64,000 bases of DNA from Bacteriovorax sp. BAL6_X (GTDB lineage Bacteria; Bdellovibrionota; Bacteriovoracia; Bacteriovoracales; Bacteriovoracaceae), in NCBI RefSeq assembly GCF_000443995.1, contig NZ_AUMC01000006.1:186001-250000 (forward strand), read 5' to 3'. The translations under genes and the position numbers were made by a program. Of the stretch, positions 61,590 through 64,000 are shown piece by piece (within the stretch, counting starts at the first letter, position 1; each line of letters starts with the position of its first letter). The notes beneath the pieces were generated by a model that was not told the origin of the DNA, made no database searches, and saw nothing but the letters and a program-made list of their open reading frames with translations.

Positions 61590-62241
61590 AACAATCTTAG
61601 TAAGTGATAACCACCCTCTTTATAAGAACGTCCTAGGAAGTGAATTCATTTCAATTGTCGTTGATCCGTATAGTATTAACACGCTCGATGGAGTTGACTT
61701 CGATGAAACTGACTTTATTATTGACCTAACATGCTTTGATCGCAATTCAAAGATGGACCTCTACGAGCATCTTGATATTGTTTTCGGTGGCCCAATCGTT
61801 TCTGACCTAACAGTTAACTGGGGTGAATACCTTATCTCACAATATGAAAATGTTCTCGGTGCAGTAGCGGCAGCTTTTTATTCACCAAAGAGCTGTTTCG
61901 AATTCTATATGAAAGATGACGTGATTGAAGAAGCAACATTTGATGTTTTTAAAAAACTTGGATTTGACTTAGAGATCGTTAACCACATTGGCATTGGTTT
62001 CACTTATCCAAGAGTTATTTCTCAAATTATTAATGAAGCATACTTTGCTAAAGAAGAGGCACTTGCCTCAAATGCTGATATTGATAAGGCGATGAAATTT
62101 GGAGTTAATTACCCTCTTGGCCCATTTGAGTGGTCGGAAAAAATTGGCGTTGAAAAGATCTTAATTCTTCTTGAAGAACTAAGAGAAATCACAGGTGATG
62201 CACGCTATCGTCCATCACGTCTATTAAGGATGAATCTATGA
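61582..62241 (+). CDS. C-terminal half of split PaaH-type dehydrogenase
   Basis: A 219-residue protein whose last third (IGFTYPRVISQIINEAYFAK...GVNYPLGPFEWSEKIGV) is a 3HCDH C-terminal domain; the first part resembles a degenerate Rossmann half without a Gly-rich loop. Together with the preceding 287 residues the total (506) equals long PaaH. It has its own ATG with GAGGGG 10 bases upstream, overlapping the previous gene by 8 bases, which speaks for a stable split rather than a recent frameshift. It overlaps the thiolase start by 4 bases. Confidence 0.8.
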   Translation: MNKTILVSDNHPLYKNVLGSEFISIVVDPYSINTLDGVDFDETDFIIDLTCFDRNSKMDLYEHLDIVFGGPIVSDLTVNWGEYLISQYENVLGAVAAAFYSPKSCFEFYMKDDVIEEATFDVFKKLGFDLEIVNHIGIGFTYPRVISQIINEAYFAKEEALASNADIDKAMKFGVNYPLGPFEWSEKIGVEKILILLEELREITGDARYRPSRLLRMNL

Positions 62242-63449
62242 GTTTAAATAATAGAGACGCATACATTGTGTATGCAAAACGAACTCCAATTGGAAAACTT
62301 GGTGGAAGTCTAGCTCACCTACGTGTCGATGATATGTTGGCGAACCTATTTCGTGACTTCTCTCAAAACTTTGATTTTGATATGAAAGAAATCGACGATG
62401 TTATCGTTGGTTGTGCTAACCAGGCCGGAGAAGATAATCGCAACCTAGCAAGAATGGCAGCACTTCTTGGAGGTCTTCCGTACGAAGTTCCAGGAGTAAC
62501 TCTTAACCGTCTTTGTGCTTCTTCACTTGATGCAATTATTGATGGTTGGTCACGAATTAACTTAGGAATGGCAGATTGCCTTCTCATTGGTGGTGCAGAA
62601 AGCATGACAAGAGCACCTCTTGTAATCTCAAAAGGATCAACTCCATTTGGGAGAGACTCACAAATGTTTGATACTACTTTTGGATGGCGATTTCCAAATA
62701 AGAAAATGGAAGAAATATTTCCTCTATTAGGAATGGGGCAAACTGCAGAAGAAGTTGTAACAAAACTTGGAATCTCTCGAGAAGACCAGGATCGATTCGC
62801 ACTAGCTTCTCACCAAAAAGCATGTCAAGCATGGGAGAATGGAGAATTTAACGACGAAATTCTTCCTGTGGAAATTAAACTAAGAAAACAAACGCTTACG
62901 GTTGAAAAAGATGAAGGACCTCGTCCTTCAACAACTCTAGAGGCCTTAGCTGGACTTCGAGCAGTTTTTAAAAAAGATGGATCAGTAACGGCCGGAAACT
63001 CTTCAATGATGAACGACGGGGCAGCTTGTGTTGCCCTAGTCAGTGAAGATTTTTTAAAGCGTCACAACCTAACTCCTCTAGTAAAATTAACTGGTGCAGG
63101 AGTTCGAGGCATCCACCCAAGTATTATGGGCCTTGGTCCAGTAGAGTCAACAAAGAGACTAATGGATAAGTTTGGAAAGAAAGTTTCTGACTTTGATGTT
63201 GTCGAACTAAATGAAGCCTTTGCATCTCAATCACTTGGATGTATTCGAGAACTAGGTCTAGATGAATCAAAAATTAATCTACGTGGTGGAGCAATCTCAC
63301 TTGGACACCCTCTAGGATGTTCAGGGGCAAGAATTGTAACAACCCTTACTCATATTATGAAAGACAATGTAAACCTTAAACAAGGTCTTGCGTCAATGTG
63401 TGTCGGTGTTGGGCAAGGTGTTTCTTTAAGTGTAGAGAATTGTAAATAG
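62238..63449 (+). CDS. Acetyl-CoA C-acyltransferase (thiolase), PaaJ-like
   Basis: A 403-residue thiolase that cleaves 3-oxoacyl-CoA (3-oxoadipyl-CoA in phenylacetate breakdown) to acetyl-CoA and a shortened acyl-CoA. The catalytic Cys is in [12 protein letters not shown] (about 91), [30 protein letters not shown], with the second Cys near the end (SMCVGVGQG). Family members PaaJ, PcaF and FadA differ subtly; operon context gives PaaJ. It follows split PaaH with an ATGA overlap. Confidence 0.9.
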   Translation: MSLNNRDAYIVYAKRTPIGKLGGSLAHLRVDDMLANLFRDFSQNFDFDMKEIDDVIVGCANQAGEDNRNLARMAALLGGLPYEVPGVTLNRLCASSLDAIIDGWSRINLGMADCLLIGGAESMTRAPLVISKGSTPFGRDSQMFDTTFGWRFPNKKMEEIFPLLGMGQTAEEVVTKLGISREDQDRFALASHQKACQAWENGEFNDEILPVEIKLRKQTLTVEKDEGPRPSTTLEALAGLRAVFKKDGSVTAGNSSMMNDGAACVALVSEDFLKRHNLTPLVKLTGAGVRGIHPSIMGLGPVESTKRLMDKFGKKVSDFDVVELNEAFASQSLGCIRELGLDESKINLRGGAISLGHPLGCSGARIVTTLTHIMKDNVNLKQGLASMCVGVGQGVSLSVENCK

Positions 63450-63458
63450 GAGAAAGAT

Positions 63459-64000
63459 ATGGATGAAATCAAATTATACATAAATGGAGAAATCCGCCCT
63501 TCTTCGGAAGGCAAAATGGTCGATTCAATTGACCCATCGAATGGTGAATTAGTGGCCAAGGTTCACATTCCATCAACGCAAGACCTTGAAGAGGCAGTAC
63601 AATCCGCGAAGACAGCATTCTACAATAAAGAATGGCGCGAAATGACACCTGCTAAGCGTGGAGAAATTCTATTAAAAGTCTCAGAGCTTTTAAAAGAAAG
63701 AAAGCGTGACTTTATCGCACAAGAGATCAAGGATAGTGGCTCTACTTTTAGAAAAGCCGCCGCTGATCTTCATAACACAGCTAGCTTCTTTAAAGTTATG
63801 AGTAAAGTGGCAACAAACTTCAAGTTTGAACAACTTGATGAAAAGGCCACAAGAGCGGGCTTTTCCAAGAACACTCGTCGTTACGAACCAGTTGGTGTTT
63901 GTGCTCAAATTATTCCTTGGAACTTCCCTCTAGTCATGGCCGGTTGGAAAATTGGGCCAATCCTAGCAACTGGTTGTACAACAGTTCTAAAGTCAGCGAT
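63459..64000 (+). CDS. Aldehyde dehydrogenase (3' end off the window)
   Basis: About 180 codons are visible of an NAD(P)-dependent aldehyde dehydrogenase. TAGGAGAAAGAT precedes the ATG. The N-terminus LYINGEIRPSSEGKMVDSID and VCAQIIPWNFPLVMAGWKIG (with the catalytic Asn) belong to the general ALDH family. It does not resemble the fused PaaZ (ALDH-MaoC). The catalytic Cys and Glu are past the right edge. It is last in the operon as far as the window shows, 9 bases after the thiolase stop, and might oxidise phenylacetaldehyde or a pathway semialdehyde. Confidence 0.9.
   Translation, partial: MDEIKLYINGEIRPSSEGKMVDSIDPSNGELVAKVHIPSTQDLEEAVQSAKTAFYNKEWREMTPAKRGEILLKVSELLKERKRDFIAQEIKDSGSTFRKAAADLHNTASFFKVMSKVATNFKFEQLDEKATRAGFSKNTRRYEPVGVCAQIIPWNFPLVMAGWKIGPILATGCTTVLKSA

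Noticed and set aside
62363-62605. 80-residue minus-strand ORF within the thiolase gene
   Set aside because: Lies wholly inside a clear thiolase frame; antisense shadow.

Overview
The window is a low-GC, densely coding bacterial chromosome segment with no rRNA, tRNA, CRISPR array or insertion sequence that I can see. Gene content (many large secreted proteins of no recognised family, sigma-28-like promoters in front of them, complete amino-acid-degradation operons, Na+-NQR maturation factors) suggests a predatory member of the Bdellovibrionota, most likely a marine Halobacteriovorax/Bacteriovorax-like organism. That assignment is inference from content, not from a marker gene.

Layout. 1-3.9 kb: odhB (cut by the left edge) and odhA of 2-oxoglutarate dehydrogenase, transcribed leftward. 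4.0-7.5 kb: a MazG-like protein, the ApbE/NqrM pair for Na+-NQR maturation, a small exported protein behind a good sigma-54 promoter, and a methyltransferase/YiiX-like hydrolase pair. 7.7-15.8 kb: a Cys-rich membrane/exported protein with an M15 peptidase, a thioesterase, a second large exported protein, a TPR protein, a Nif3-like protein and a DUF4442 protein. 15.8-20.7 kb: proC and a very long putA in one operon. 20.8-26.1 kb: a receiver-only response regulator, three exported proteins, a probable 32-codon membrane micro-gene whose start is buried in a predicted RNA stem, and a 716-aa exported protein. 26.5-30.7 kb: an AT-rich RHS/YD-repeat module made of a lipoprotein ORF, an RHS ORF and a small membrane protein (possible toxin/immunity set). 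30.7-35.6 kb: papain-like protease, a two-subunit class I fumarase whose alpha subunit carries a histone-H1-like Lys/Ala tail, and acetoacetyl-CoA synthetase. 35.7-37.8 kb: UvrD/Rep helicase. 37.8-44.5 kb: a complete liu (leucine/isovalerate) operon ending in two small lipoproteins. 44.6-50.6 kb: two tandem paralogous giant exported proteins. 50.8-56.2 kb: a Nudix-MBL fusion, a fused indolepyruvate-type ferredoxin oxidoreductase and a TonB-like protein. 56.3-57.7 kb: hpd and a small exported protein. 58.0-64.0 kb: a phenylacetate-like beta-oxidation operon (EthD, paaF-like, paaG, a lone paaA-like gene, paaH split in two, thiolase, aldehyde dehydrogenase cut by the right edge).

How the genes fit together. 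Proline (PutA), leucine (Liu plus AacS for the acetoacetate formed), tyrosine (Hpd), 2-oxoacids (IOR-like) and aromatic/dicarboxylic acyl-CoAs (Paa-like) are all funnelled to acetyl-CoA, succinyl-CoA or fumarate and then to OdhAB and fumarase. This suits a cell that lives on prey protein.

The most unusual material is (1) the histone-like fumarase fusion; (2) a family of large exported proteins sharing a five-cysteine N-terminal pattern and a Ser/Gly/Asn-rich tail, with sigma-28 (FliA)-like promoters at near-identical positions; (3) the RHS module with a broken or overlapping reading frame; and (4) the micro-gene with a start-codon-sequestering leader near 23.1 kb.
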